The notes: a model not told the origin generated them from the letters alone. Counted from the first letter of the stretch, positions 33,397 to 40,835 are shown. The stretch is 64,000 nt of DNA from Microbacterium testaceum (GCF_001476655.1 NZ_LDRT01000027.1:44699-108698); one strand, 5' to 3'. Translations and numbers: made by a program.

Positions 33397-33786
33397 CTAC
33401 AGGTACCTGCAGACCTCGTCGGCGTTGCAGGTCTCGGGTTCGGGTTCTGCGGCTGCGTCGCGGAGGGCGGCAACGTTGTCGCGGAGGGAGACGAGATCCG
33501 AGATCTGGCGCTCAATGTCCTTCAGACGAACGTCTAGGAGGTCCCGGACGTGGCCGCAGGGAATCTCGCCTCCATCGCGGATGTCGAGGATCTGTTTGAT
33601 CTGCGCGAGGGTAAGTCCGGCAGCCTGGCCGCGGTGGATGAAGTCGATCCGAGTCGCTGCTTCCGGATCGTAGTCGCGGTATCCCGACGCGGTGCGCTCG
33701 GCCGCGGGAAGCAGGCCCTGCTCCTCGTAGAACCGCAGGGTCTTGGCGGTGGTGCCGGCCGCCTCGGCGAGTTCGCCGATCCTCAT
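33397..33786 (-). CDS. merR: MerR family metal-responsive regulator of the mercury locus
   Basis: A 129-residue MerR regulator: winged helix at residues 1-70 (RIGELAEAAGTTAKTLRFYE), dimerisation helix, and three cysteines at 77 (IPCGH), 120 and 126 (TCNADEVC), matching the spacing of the Hg(II)-binding cysteines of MerR. It would activate merA by untwisting a promoter with an over-long spacer. The start was set at 33786 because the canonical RIGELA begins there. It is divergent from merA. Confidence 0.88.
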   Translation of the reverse strand: MRIGELAEAAGTTAKTLRFYEEQGLLPAAERTASGYRDYDPEAATRIDFIHRGQAAGLTLAQIKQILDIRDGGEIPCGHVRDLLDVRLKDIERQISDLVSLRDNVAALRDAAAEPEPETCNADEVCRYL

Positions 33787-33815
33787 CTGGGTCTCCGATG
33801 TGTCACAGGTCGCAC

Positions 33816-33847
33816 TTGACCTTCCCCCGTACTGGAAGGTCCATTGT
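33816..33847 (+). promoter_or_regulatory. MerR-type promoter/operator for merA
   Basis: TTGACC (-35, 33816-33821) and CATTGT (-10-like, 33842-33847) are separated by 20 bp, the long spacer typical of MerR-controlled promoters. A perfect dyad GACCTTCC-N8-GGAAGGTC (33818-33841) fills the spacer. The arms resemble the CueR/copper subclass (CCTTCC/GGAAGG) more than the classical mer operator. Confidence 0.8.
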
Positions 33848-33891
33848 GGCTGCATCAAGAGCAATTCTCAAGACTCAGGGGAGGAATCGAG

Positions 33892-35316
33892 ATGCAGTCC
33901 AGGTACGACCTTGCGATCATCGGATCGGGTGGCGCCGCGTTCGCCGCCGCCATCCGCGCGACCACGCTCGGCAAGTCGGTGGTGATGATCGAGCGCGGCA
34001 CTTTCGGCGGCACGTGCGTGAACACCGGCTGCGTGCCGTCGAAGGCGCTCATCGCCGCCGCTGAGGCCCGCCAGACCGCTGCCGAGGCGGGCAACCGTTT
34101 CCCGGGGATCGCCACCACAGCGGACGACGTGGACATGCCCGCGCTGATCAGCAGCAAGCAGGACCTCGTCGAGGAACTTCGGGGTGAGAAGTACGTCGAC
34201 GTCGCCGACGCCTACGGCTGGCAGATCCGCCACGGCGACGCTGCGTTCGCCGGCACGCCAGAAGCGCCCGTTCTTGAGGTCACCGCGACTGACGGTGCGG
34301 TCGAGACGATCGACGCTGATCACTACCTGGTCGCCACCGGCGCCAGCGCATGGGCCCCACCGATCGACGGTCTTGAGGAGGCCGGCTACCTGACCTCGAC
34401 CACGGCGATGGAGTTGACCAAGGTTCCCGACTCGCTGCTGGTGCTCGGCGGCGGCTACGTCGCCTTGGAGCAGGCCCAACTGTTCGCCCGGCTCGGGTCC
34501 AAGGTCACCCTGCTGGTTCGTTCCCGGCTGGCGTCGAAGGAGGAGCCGGAGGTATCCAAGGCGCTGCAGGAGGTCTTCGCCGACGAGGGCATCCGCGTGG
34601 TCCGCCGTGCGGTCCCGACCCACGTTGCCCGTGACGACGTCAGGGGCCAGGTTGTTGTCACCGCTGACATCTCCGGCGGCGAGCAGGAATTCCACGCCGA
34701 ACAGGTCCTCGTCGCCCTCGGCCGCCGACCGGTCACCGATGGGCTGAACCTCGATGCGGTGGAGGTGAAGACCGGCGACACGGGCGAGATCGTGGTCACC
34801 GACCAACTGCAGTCCTCCAACCCCCGGATCTGGGCAGCCGGCGACGTGACCGGGCACCCCGAGTTCGTCTACGTCGCCGCCCATCACGGCAACATGGTCG
34901 CTGAGAACACGTTCGCTGGCGCTGAGCGGTCGGTGGACCACAGCCGGCTGCCGCGGGTGACCTTCACCAGTCCGGCGATCGGCGCGGTCGGGATGACCGA
35001 GGCCCAGGTGCTCGCTGCCGGGATCCGCTGCGACTGCCGCGTCCTGCCGCTGGACTACGTGCCCCGGGCGCTGGTCAACCGCGACACCCGCGGCTTCATC
35101 AAGATCGTCGCCAACGCTGAGACCGGCGAGATCCTCGGCCTCACCGCCGTCGCCAAAGACGCCGGCGAGCTCGCCGCCGCCGGTGTCCACATCCTCGGCA
35201 AGACCGTCACCGAGGTCGCCGACGCATGGGCGCCCTACCTGACCATGACCGAAGGCATCCGGATCGCCGCCAAGGCCTTCACCACCGACATCTCCAAGCT
35301 GTCCTGCTGCGCGTGA
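33892..35316 (+). CDS. merA: mercuric reductase
   Basis: A 474-residue FAD/NAD(P) disulfide oxidoreductase that reduces Hg(II) to volatile Hg(0) with NADPH. The FAD-binding start is LAIIGSGGAAFAAA, the redox pair is in GGTCVNTGCVPSK (Cys 42 and 47), and the C-terminal mercury-accepting vicinal cysteines are in LSCCA (472-473). The N-terminal metal-binding domain of many MerA proteins is absent. GGGAGGAATC lies upstream of the ATG. It is first in the operon merA-merB-MerF-like-TlpA-like-CcdA-like. Confidence 0.95.
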   Translation: MQSRYDLAIIGSGGAAFAAAIRATTLGKSVVMIERGTFGGTCVNTGCVPSKALIAAAEARQTAAEAGNRFPGIATTADDVDMPALISSKQDLVEELRGEKYVDVADAYGWQIRHGDAAFAGTPEAPVLEVTATDGAVETIDADHYLVATGASAWAPPIDGLEEAGYLTSTTAMELTKVPDSLLVLGGGYVALEQAQLFARLGSKVTLLVRSRLASKEEPEVSKALQEVFADEGIRVVRRAVPTHVARDDVRGQVVVTADISGGEQEFHAEQVLVALGRRPVTDGLNLDAVEVKTGDTGEIVVTDQLQSSNPRIWAAGDVTGHPEFVYVAAHHGNMVAENTFAGAERSVDHSRLPRVTFTSPAIGAVGMTEAQVLAAGIRCDCRVLPLDYVPRALVNRDTRGFIKIVANAETGEILGLTAVAKDAGELAAAGVHILGKTVTEVADAWAPYLTMTEGIRIAAKAFTTDISKLSCCA

Positions 35317-35361
35317 CCCGCAGCCGACAGCCTCCACCCGACTCATGAAGAAGGTACCGCC

Positions 35362-36024
35362 ATGTCGGAGCTCACGACGCAACTGCCCGAACGACTCAAC
35401 AACACCGAAGAGACCGGCCTTGACGCCGTCCTATTGATCCCGCTGCTGCGGCTGATCGTCGAGGGCGGCCCGGTCACCGTCGAGCAGTTCGCCGCGGCCG
35501 CCGGCCGTCCGGTCGACGACGTACGCACGGGTCTGGCCGCGGTGCCGGACACCGAGTACGACGACCAGGGCCGCATCATCGGCCAGGGCCTCACCCTGCG
35601 CCCCACCCCTCACCGGTTCACCGTGGCCGGTGAGGAGCTCTACACCTGGTGCGCCCTGGACACCCTGATCTTTCCGACCCTGCTCGAGCGCGCGGCGAGC
35701 GTGGAGTCGGTCTCCCCGACCAGCGGCGAGCCGATCCGGGTCACCATCGACCCCGCCGCCGGCGTCACCAGCGTCGAACCCGCCACCGCGGTGGTGTCGC
35801 TGGTCAACCCCGACCAGATCACCTCGATCCGGTCCTCCTTCTGCAACCAGGTCCACTACTTCACCTCCGATGAGGACGCCGCGGGCTGGCTGGCCGAGCA
35901 CCCCCGCGCCGAGGTCGTGCCCGTGGCCGTTGCCTATCGGATCGGTACCGACCTCACGACCGGCTTCCTCAACCAGTTCCAGGCCAACGCGGCAGTGGCC
36001 GACGACGGCCACTGCCGCTGCTGA
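35362..36024 (+). CDS. merB: alkylmercury (organomercurial) lyase
   Basis: A 220-residue MerB, which breaks the carbon-mercury bond of organomercurials to give Hg(II) for MerA. The catalytic triad is readable: Cys 97 and Asp 100 in YTWCALDTL and Cys 161 in SSFCNQVHYF. The N-terminal winged-helix-like domain (LRLIVEGGPVTVEQFAAAAG) is present. The C-terminus ends in a short CRC that could hand over mercury. AAGAAGG lies upstream of the ATG. It gives the element broad-spectrum mercury resistance. Confidence 0.93.
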   Translation: MSELTTQLPERLNNTEETGLDAVLLIPLLRLIVEGGPVTVEQFAAAAGRPVDDVRTGLAAVPDTEYDDQGRIIGQGLTLRPTPHRFTVAGEELYTWCALDTLIFPTLLERAASVESVSPTSGEPIRVTIDPAAGVTSVEPATAVVSLVNPDQITSIRSSFCNQVHYFTSDEDAAGWLAEHPRAEVVPVAVAYRIGTDLTTGFLNQFQANAAVADDGHCRC

Positions 36025-36053
36025 CCAAGAACACCGAAGGGAACTCCACTCCG

Positions 36054-36353
36054 ATGAAGTCCAACCACGACGACCAACCGGGAGGCAGCGGCCTGCTCCT
36101 CGGAGCCGGGGCCGCGCTGCTCATGGTCGCCTGCTGCGCCCTACTTCCCTTGCTCCTCGCCGGTGGTCTGCTGGCCAGTGTCGGCGGGTTCCTCGGCAAC
36201 CCCTGGGTGATCGGCACCGGCATCGCCGTCCTGGTGCTCGCGGTCCTCGCGACCACGCGGCGCCGCAGCGGCGGCAACAACGCCAGGCATGGCTGTTGCC
36301 CGCCTGTGAACTCCACCCACCCCAGCGACACGAAGGACGACCAGAATCGATGA
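36054..36353 (+). CDS. MerF-like small mercury transporter
   Basis: A 99-residue protein with two membrane helices (LLLGAGAALLMVACCALLPL and the VIGTGIAVLVLAVLA stretch) and two vicinal cysteine pairs: ACC in helix 1 and GCC in the cytoplasmic tail. Two helices with a cysteine pair in the first helix and another on the cytoplasmic side is the plan of MerF, which carries Hg(II) inward for reduction. Overall sequence similarity to proteobacterial MerF is not obvious, so the name is by architecture. ATGA overlap links it to the next gene. Confidence 0.65.
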   Translation: MKSNHDDQPGGSGLLLGAGAALLMVACCALLPLLLAGGLLASVGGFLGNPWVIGTGIAVLVLAVLATTRRRSGGNNARHGCCPPVNSTHPSDTKDDQNR

Positions 36354-36874
36354 CGCTTACCCGCACCCGCCGCGCGACCCTCTCGGTCGCCGGTCTCCTG
36401 CTTGCAGGCTCCCTGGCTCTGACCGCCTGCGGAAACACCGACGCCACACCAGCCGCAGATGCGGGCACGCCAGCGGCGGTTACTAGCATCGACGGCCAGA
36501 TGGTCAGCCTGCCCGCCAGCGGGAAGCCGACCGCGGTGTTCTTCTTCTCCGTCGGCTGCGGCGAATGCGTTGAAGGCGTCCGCTCCCTCGGCGAGGCCGC
36601 CACCGCTGCCGAGAAGTCGGGTGCTGGGGCGAGCTTCCTCGCCGTCGACATGGACCCCGGCGAGTCCAAGGAGACCATCGAGGGATTCATGGAGTACGTC
36701 GACGCCGAACACGTCCCGGCCGCCATAGACGAGGGTGCCGCCTTGTCCCAGCGATTCGACGTTGCCGCCCTGTCCACCCTCATCGTCATCGACGGCGACG
36801 GCAAGGTGACCTTCCGTGCCACCGAGCCCGACGCGAAGACGATCACCGCCGAACTCGTCAAGGCCGGAGCCTGA
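36350..36874 (+). CDS. thioredoxin-fold lipoprotein of the mercury locus
   Basis: A 174-residue TlpA/ResA-like lipoprotein: signal peptide with lipobox LTACGN, then a thioredoxin fold with AVFFFSVGCGECVEGV (active-site CGEC), FLAVDMDPGES, and the cis-Pro region replaced by AALSTLIVIDGDG. It would sit outside the membrane and bind Hg(II) or exchange disulfides, working with the CcdA-like protein 4 bp downstream as its electron source. It may stand in for periplasmic MerP in this Gram-positive setting (inference). Confidence 0.75.
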   Translation: MTLTRTRRATLSVAGLLLAGSLALTACGNTDATPAADAGTPAAVTSIDGQMVSLPASGKPTAVFFFSVGCGECVEGVRSLGEAATAAEKSGAGASFLAVDMDPGESKETIEGFMEYVDAEHVPAAIDEGAALSQRFDVAALSTLIVIDGDGKVTFRATEPDAKTITAELVKAGA

Positions 36875-36877
36875 TCC

Positions 36878-37798
36878 ATGGGCGGATTGCTCAGCCTCGC
36901 CTTCGCCGCCGGCATGGTGGCGCCGGTCAACCCGTGCGGGTTCGCGCTGCTGCCGGCCTGGATCAGCCAGACCCTCGGCGACGCTGACGCCTCGCCCGTC
37001 CCGGTGCGGCTGCTGAGGGCCCTGCGGTCCGGAATCGCACTGGCGATCGGGTTCGCCGGCACCCTCGCAGCTGCGGGCCTGCTGGTGAGCGCCGGGGCTC
37101 GGGGCCTGATCCAGGCAGCGCCCAAACTCGGTCTCGCCGTAGGCGTCCTACTGGTGCTCCTCGGCCTGTGGATGCTGGCCGGCCGTTCGATCTCCGTGCG
37201 GTTGCCCCGGATCACCGGCCGAGCAACCGAAGGCCTCCCGCCAACCGCCCGGATGCTGGTCTTCGGGATCGGCTACGCCCTCGCCTCCCTGTCGTGCACC
37301 TTCGGAGTGATCCTTGCTGTCATCGCCCAGGCACAGGCCACCGCCAGCTACGCGGGGCTGCTGCTGGTCTTCGGTGTCTACGCCGCCGGCTCAGCCAGCA
37401 TCCTGCTGCTGCTCGCACTCGCGACCACCGCCGCGGGTACCGGCCTAACCCGCCACGTCGCACGCCTCGGGAGTTATGGCCCCCGGATCACCGGCGCCGT
37501 CTTGCTGCTCACCGGCGTCTACCTCGCGTGGTACTGGTGGCCCGCCGCCACCGCCGACAACAACCTCGTCGCGACCGGCCGTGCCGGCGGTGTCGCCAGG
37601 CTCTCAACGACCCTGTCCGGCTGGGTTCAGGCTCACACGGCGCCGATCGCGGCGCTCGCGGTCATCTCCCTCCTCGTAGTACTCGCCCTTGGCGCCGCCC
37701 ATAGGCGGCGTCGAGCCAGTTCCGAATCGCCGGAGGCCTGCTGCGACACCACGAACGTCGGGCTCGGCGTGTCAGGCGGCGACCACGAGGGTCAGTAG
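36878..37798 (+). CDS. CcdA/DsbD-like thiol-disulfide membrane protein
   Basis: A 306-residue membrane protein with about seven helices. The reactive cysteines of the CcdA/DsbD core are in VNPCGFALLP (helix 1) and SLSCTFGVI (helix 4). It moves reducing equivalents across the membrane to outside thioredoxin-like partners, here most likely the CGEC lipoprotein just upstream. The C-terminal tail ends with a CC pair (EACCD), possibly a mercury-binding hand-off site. It is the last gene of the mercury operon. Confidence 0.85.
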   Translation: MGGLLSLAFAAGMVAPVNPCGFALLPAWISQTLGDADASPVPVRLLRALRSGIALAIGFAGTLAAAGLLVSAGARGLIQAAPKLGLAVGVLLVLLGLWMLAGRSISVRLPRITGRATEGLPPTARMLVFGIGYALASLSCTFGVILAVIAQAQATASYAGLLLVFGVYAAGSASILLLLALATTAAGTGLTRHVARLGSYGPRITGAVLLLTGVYLAWYWWPAATADNNLVATGRAGGVARLSTTLSGWVQAHTAPIAALAVISLLVVLALGAAHRRRRASSESPEACCDTTNVGLGVSGGDHEGQ

Positions 37799-37867
37799 CC
37801 GACGGCTGAATGGGGGGCTTGGTCCGGGACTCAGCGACTCGACTGGAACATTCTTCGAAGGACGTGC

Positions 37868-38869
37868 ATGACTCACCGCAACTCGCCACTGTCAGTCGAG
37901 GGACGTCGGCGGCTGGTCGAGCGTTGCAAGACCCGGCCGATCGCTCACGTGGCAGCTGAGATGGGAATCTCCCGCGCTACCGCGTCAAAGTGGGTCCATC
38001 GCCATCGTGAGTTCGGTGAGGTCGGTCTGCTCGACCGCTCATCGACGCCTAAGCAATCCCCGACAGCCACCCCCAACGTCGTTGTTCGCGAAGTCGAACG
38101 CATGCGGCGCGAGCACAAGTGCTCAGCGGCTCGGATCACGTTCGAGCTCGAACAGGTCGGCATTCAGATCAGTCGGCGCACGGTGAGTCGCATCCTCACC
38201 GACCTGCAGCTCAACCGGCGCCGCTTCATCGACCCGACCGGGGAAAGTAACCGCGAAGCGAGGAAGATTGTCGCTCGGTGCCCCGGCCACATGGTTCACC
38301 TGGACGTCAAGAAGGTCGGCCGAATCCCCGATGGCGGCGGATGGCGGGCTCATGGCAAGGACAGCCCGGAAGCTCGCGCCGTCGCGCGGACGAAAACCCG
38401 CGGCACGCGAGCCGGCTACGTCTACCTCCACTCAGCGATTGACGGCTACTCACGCCTCGCGTACACCGAGGCTTTGCCGAACGAGCAGGCCGCGACGGCC
38501 GTTGCGTTCCTCGCGCGAGCGCGGGCATGGTTCGCGGCTCATGGCATCACGCACATCGAACGGATCGTGACCGACAACGGATCCTGTTACCGCGCCTCAG
38601 CGCTCGCCGATGCACTGGCCGGGTCGCGGCACCAACGGATCACGCCCTACACGCCCCGCCACAACGGAAAGATCGAGCGGTACAACCGGATCCTTGCCGA
38701 AGAGTTCCTCTATGCACGGACATGGACCTCAGAAGACGAACGCGCCAACGCCCTCGAGCGCTGGAACCTGCACTACAACTACCACCGCCCGCACGGTGCC
38801 GCGGACGGTCAGCCGCCGGCCACGCTCGTGCCAATTCGCGTCAACAACGTCCTGGCCTCATACATCTAG
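37868..38869 (+). mobile_element. IS481-type transposase gene
   Basis: A 333-residue DDE transposase: N-terminal helix-turn-helix (VAAEMGISRATASKWVHRH) and an rve core with catalytic Asp in VHLDVKKVG, Asp in IVTDNGSCY and Glu in NGKIERYNRIL. The typical IS481 end LHYNYHRPHGA is intact, so it looks full length. I searched the flanks (37799-37867 and 38870-38930) by eye and saw no convincing terminal inverted repeats or target duplication, so the element ends are undefined. It separates the mercury operon from a cysteine-rich ORF. Confidence 0.88.
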
Positions 38870-38877
38870 ACCGCACT

Positions 38878-39120
38878 GTGGTGCTCGGCGGGGTCGAGTA
38901 CAACATCGTGTTCGCATCTGAGGTGAACGAGGAGCAACGCCTCGAATTGAATCTCCCCGCGCGCGGCACGCGTTGCTCCTGTGTCAGGTGCGCCTGTGAG
39001 AACGAAGCAGACACCGGCTCAGTTGCGCGCCCTATGTGCGGTTGTTGCCTCGCCGACTGCCCCGACGTTCATCCAGAGCGGGGAGTCTGCAGGGCAACTT
39101 GGGCGACCGCTGGTGGCTAG
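38878..39120 (+). CDS. cysteine-rich, metallothionein-like small protein, possibly 5'-truncated
   Basis: A frame of 80 codons (GTG starts at 38878 or 38881; no clear ribosome site). The first 35 residues are ordinary (VEYNIVFASEVNEEQRLELN). The rest holds nine cysteines in two clusters, CSCVRCAC and MCGCCLADCPDVH, plus a last VC. Such CxC/CxxC clusters with His bind Zn(II), Cu(I), Cd(II) or Hg(II). It starts 8 bp after the IS481 transposase, so its real 5' end may have been cut off by that insertion. Position beside the mercury locus suits a metal-sequestering role, which is inference. Confidence 0.5.
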   Translation: MVLGGVEYNIVFASEVNEEQRLELNLPARGTRCSCVRCACENEADTGSVARPMCGCCLADCPDVHPERGVCRATWATAGG

Positions 39121-39263
39121 ATGCGCGTCTCCTGGTCAGCGGAACACCCGTCTGAGGTTCGCCCGCCATGGCGGATCAAGACGGTCGGGCTGAACCCCCG
39201 AGAGAGCGCCGGACAACCCTCGGACGACACGCCGAGTGACCTGAAAAAACCTCTGTTCAGAGT

Positions 39264-39293
39264 TTGACGACTGCCGGCGCCGGGAGTTAGGGT
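39264..39293 (+). promoter_or_regulatory. promoter of the ncRNA upstream of the Abi gene
   Basis: TTGACG (39264-39269) and TAGGGT (39288-39293) are 18 bp apart, which predicts a transcript starting near 39300, just before the structured RNA. It is the best sigma-70-like promoter in this stretch. Confidence 0.7.
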
Positions 39294-39299
39294 AGGACC

Positions 39300-39369
39300 A
39301 TAAATACCAGCCCCGCTGTCGCTCAATAACTTTCGAGTTGCCGAGATGACATGGGCTGGTTTTCTTTTT
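39300..39369 (+). ncRNA. compact structured RNA upstream of the Abi_2 gene (abiF-RNA-like)
   Basis: About 70 nt with a clear architecture. An outer stem ACCAGCCC (39306-39313) pairs with GGGCTGGT (39353-39360) and is followed by a T-rich run (39361-39369), so the closing stem also serves as terminator. Inside, TGTC (39317-39320) can pair with GACA (39348-39351), and AACT-TTCG-AGTT (39328-39339) forms a UUCG tetraloop hairpin. It has its own promoter and ends only 4 nt before the Abi reading frame. A conserved RNA class is known upstream of abiF-type genes and is thought to act as the RNA antitoxin or partner; this looks like an actinobacterial member. Confidence 0.75.
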
Positions 39370-39373
39370 CGCC

Positions 39374-40360
39374 ATGATGGGTAGCGTGAAGGAACACCTC
39401 CCGTACGACGATCAGCTCGCGAAGATGCTCGGTCGCGGGCTCACGAGCGCCGATCGCCCGGGTGCCATCGCTGCGCTCAAGCGAATCGGGTACTACCGAT
39501 TGTCGGCGTACACCTACCCGTTCCGCGAGCCGCCATCAGAAGCAGATATTGCAGCCAAGCGAACGCGCGCGGAGACCTTCCGGCCCGGCTCGAGCCTTGA
39601 GGACGCGCTTCATCTCTACGAGTTCGATCGTAAGCTCCGCGCGGTGGTCTTGCAGGCTCTCCAGGAGCTTGAGGTCGGTTTCGCAACAAAGATTGGCTAC
39701 ACGCTCGGCAAGCGGGCAGGAGACGGCCACCTGAAGCTCCAGCACCTCGATGCATCGGCATGCACGGTCGTCAACCGGGACGGCGTCACGGCGCACGCAG
39801 CTTGGGTCGCACGATACGAGAAGCTCCGAAGCGATGCGAAGGATGAGGAGTACGTAAAGCACCACGTCCTGCACTACGGCGGTGAGATCCCGATCTGGGT
39901 AGCGACGGGGTTCATGGACTTTGGCTGTCTGATCCGGCTGTACTCGCTGATGGACGCTCGCGATCGGAAGAAGATTGCGTACGAGTTCGGTCTGAGGGGC
40001 AACGGCGCGGACACGCTCTACCGATGGCTGCGCGCGCTCAACATCCTTCGCAACAACTGTGCCCACAGCAATCGAATCTGGAACCGAGCGACAGTCGATG
40101 TGCCGCCGAAGTTCGCCACCCAGGTCGCGCCGGAGCACCTGCATCATCTCAACGATCTGGACAACGACCGACGGCAGAAGATCTACTTGCTGATCGCCCT
40201 CACGGCGCACCTCGAGCGAGCGGTGAACCCGTCGAGCACCTGGGCATGGTCGGCCCTGCCAACTCAAGCAAAGAAGCTTGGCAACGTTGGCGGGATGACG
40301 CTCGAGAACACGATGGGATTCCCGGATGGATGGCAGGAGCTGGCGCTCTGGAGAAAGTAG
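39374..40360 (+). CDS. Abi_2 (AbiD/AbiF-like) abortive infection protein
   Basis: A 328-residue Abi_2 protein. Family marks are the N-terminal YDDQLAKMLGRGL, ALKRIGYYRLSAYTYPF, and LHLYEFDRKLRAVVLQALQE. The HEPN-type RNase motif R-x4-H is RNNCAH (Arg 226 to His 231) in ALNILRNNCAHSNRIWN. Such proteins stop phage infection by killing or arresting the infected cell, probably by cleaving RNA, and are held in check by a nearby small RNA. The start could be ATG 39374, ATG 39377 or GTG 39386. It is the last gene of the element before tRNA-Phe. Confidence 0.88.
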   Translation: MMGSVKEHLPYDDQLAKMLGRGLTSADRPGAIAALKRIGYYRLSAYTYPFREPPSEADIAAKRTRAETFRPGSSLEDALHLYEFDRKLRAVVLQALQELEVGFATKIGYTLGKRAGDGHLKLQHLDASACTVVNRDGVTAHAAWVARYEKLRSDAKDEEYVKHHVLHYGGEIPIWVATGFMDFGCLIRLYSLMDARDRKKIAYEFGLRGNGADTLYRWLRALNILRNNCAHSNRIWNRATVDVPPKFATQVAPEHLHHLNDLDNDRRQKIYLLIALTAHLERAVNPSSTWAWSALPTQAKKLGNVGGMTLENTMGFPDGWQELALWRK

Positions 40361-40536
40361 TTCCTGAGGAGCACTGCGATTGACGCCCGAACCGGCCCTC
40401 GACCGGCCCAAGCTCCCATGACGAGGGATTCGCGTCTCGCCGCGCTCGCTCCATGTACGGGAACTTCGGTCGCTCAGCGTTGAGTCGGAGCAGCAGTAAG
40501 GCGACACGGAAACCGCCCCGCACCAGGGAAAAGCAA

Positions 40537-40593
40537 AACCCCCGCCATGTAGAAGCTAGGCGAGGGTTTCTGGGACCGTTGTAACGACGGTCC
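40537..40593 (-). terminator. two hairpins downstream of tRNA-Phe, element-borne terminator
   Basis: Reading leftward from tRNA-Phe: GGACCGT pairs with ACGGTCC (40573-40593), then a 10-bp stem AACCCTCGCC with GGCGGGGGTT (40537-40568) followed by TTGCTTTTC. The second stem has the same GCTTCTA loop motif as the host terminator at 21468-21496, so the element brings a look-alike that restores termination after insertion. Confidence 0.75.
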
Positions 40594-40595
40594 GT

Positions 40596-40639
40596 GTGGC
40601 TCCGACGGGCGTCGATCCCGTGACCTCACGATTTTCAGT
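40596..40639. repeat. right attachment site inside tRNA-Phe
   Basis: The 44-bp partner of 21501-21544, covering the tRNA-Phe 3' half up to the anticodon loop. The tRNA remains intact on this side, as usual for tRNA-targeting integrases. Confidence 0.92.
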
Positions 40640-40669
40640 CGTGCGCTCTACCAACTGAGCTACAGAGCC
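40597..40669 (-). tRNA. tRNA-Phe (GAA)
   Basis: 73 nt without an encoded CCA. The acceptor stem GGCTCTG pairs with CGGAGCC (one G-T pair), the D-arm is GCTC/GAGC, and the anticodon loop CTGAAAA gives GAA. The T-arm ACGGG/CCCGT closes the loop ATCGACG, so position 54 is A where nearly all tRNAs have T. It is the integration site of the element; its 3' half is re-supplied by the element. Confidence 0.95.
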
Positions 40670-40703
40670 TCGCGACACCATGGATGCCGCGACCGAAACG
40701 AAA

Positions 40704-40721
40704 GGCCCTTCGAAAAGGGCC
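40704..40721 (-). terminator. terminator after tRNA-Asp
   Basis: GGCCCTT-TTCG-AAGGGCC hairpin on the minus strand followed by TTTCGTTTC, 13 bp beyond the tRNA-Asp 3' end. Confidence 0.75.
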
Positions 40722-40733
40722 CGTCGCTCAGAG

Positions 40734-40807
40734 CGACCCTGACGGGACTTGAACCCGCGACCTCCGCCGTGACAGGGCGGCACGCTAACCAACTGCGCTA
40801 CAGGGCC
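40734..40807 (-). tRNA. tRNA-Asp (GTC)
   Basis: 74 nt, cloverleaf complete: acceptor GGCCCTG with CAGGGTC, anticodon loop CTGTCAC giving GTC, T-loop TTCAAGT, discriminator G. CCA is not encoded. It lies between tRNA-Glu and tRNA-Phe on the same strand. Confidence 0.96.
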
Positions 40808-40835
40808 ATGCGTATTTAGTTGTTCTACCGGAAAG

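Noticed and set aside
37799..38930. Terminal inverted repeats for the IS481 element
   Set aside because: Only a 7-base shared string (ACTCGAC) was found in the flanks, which is too weak to define ends.
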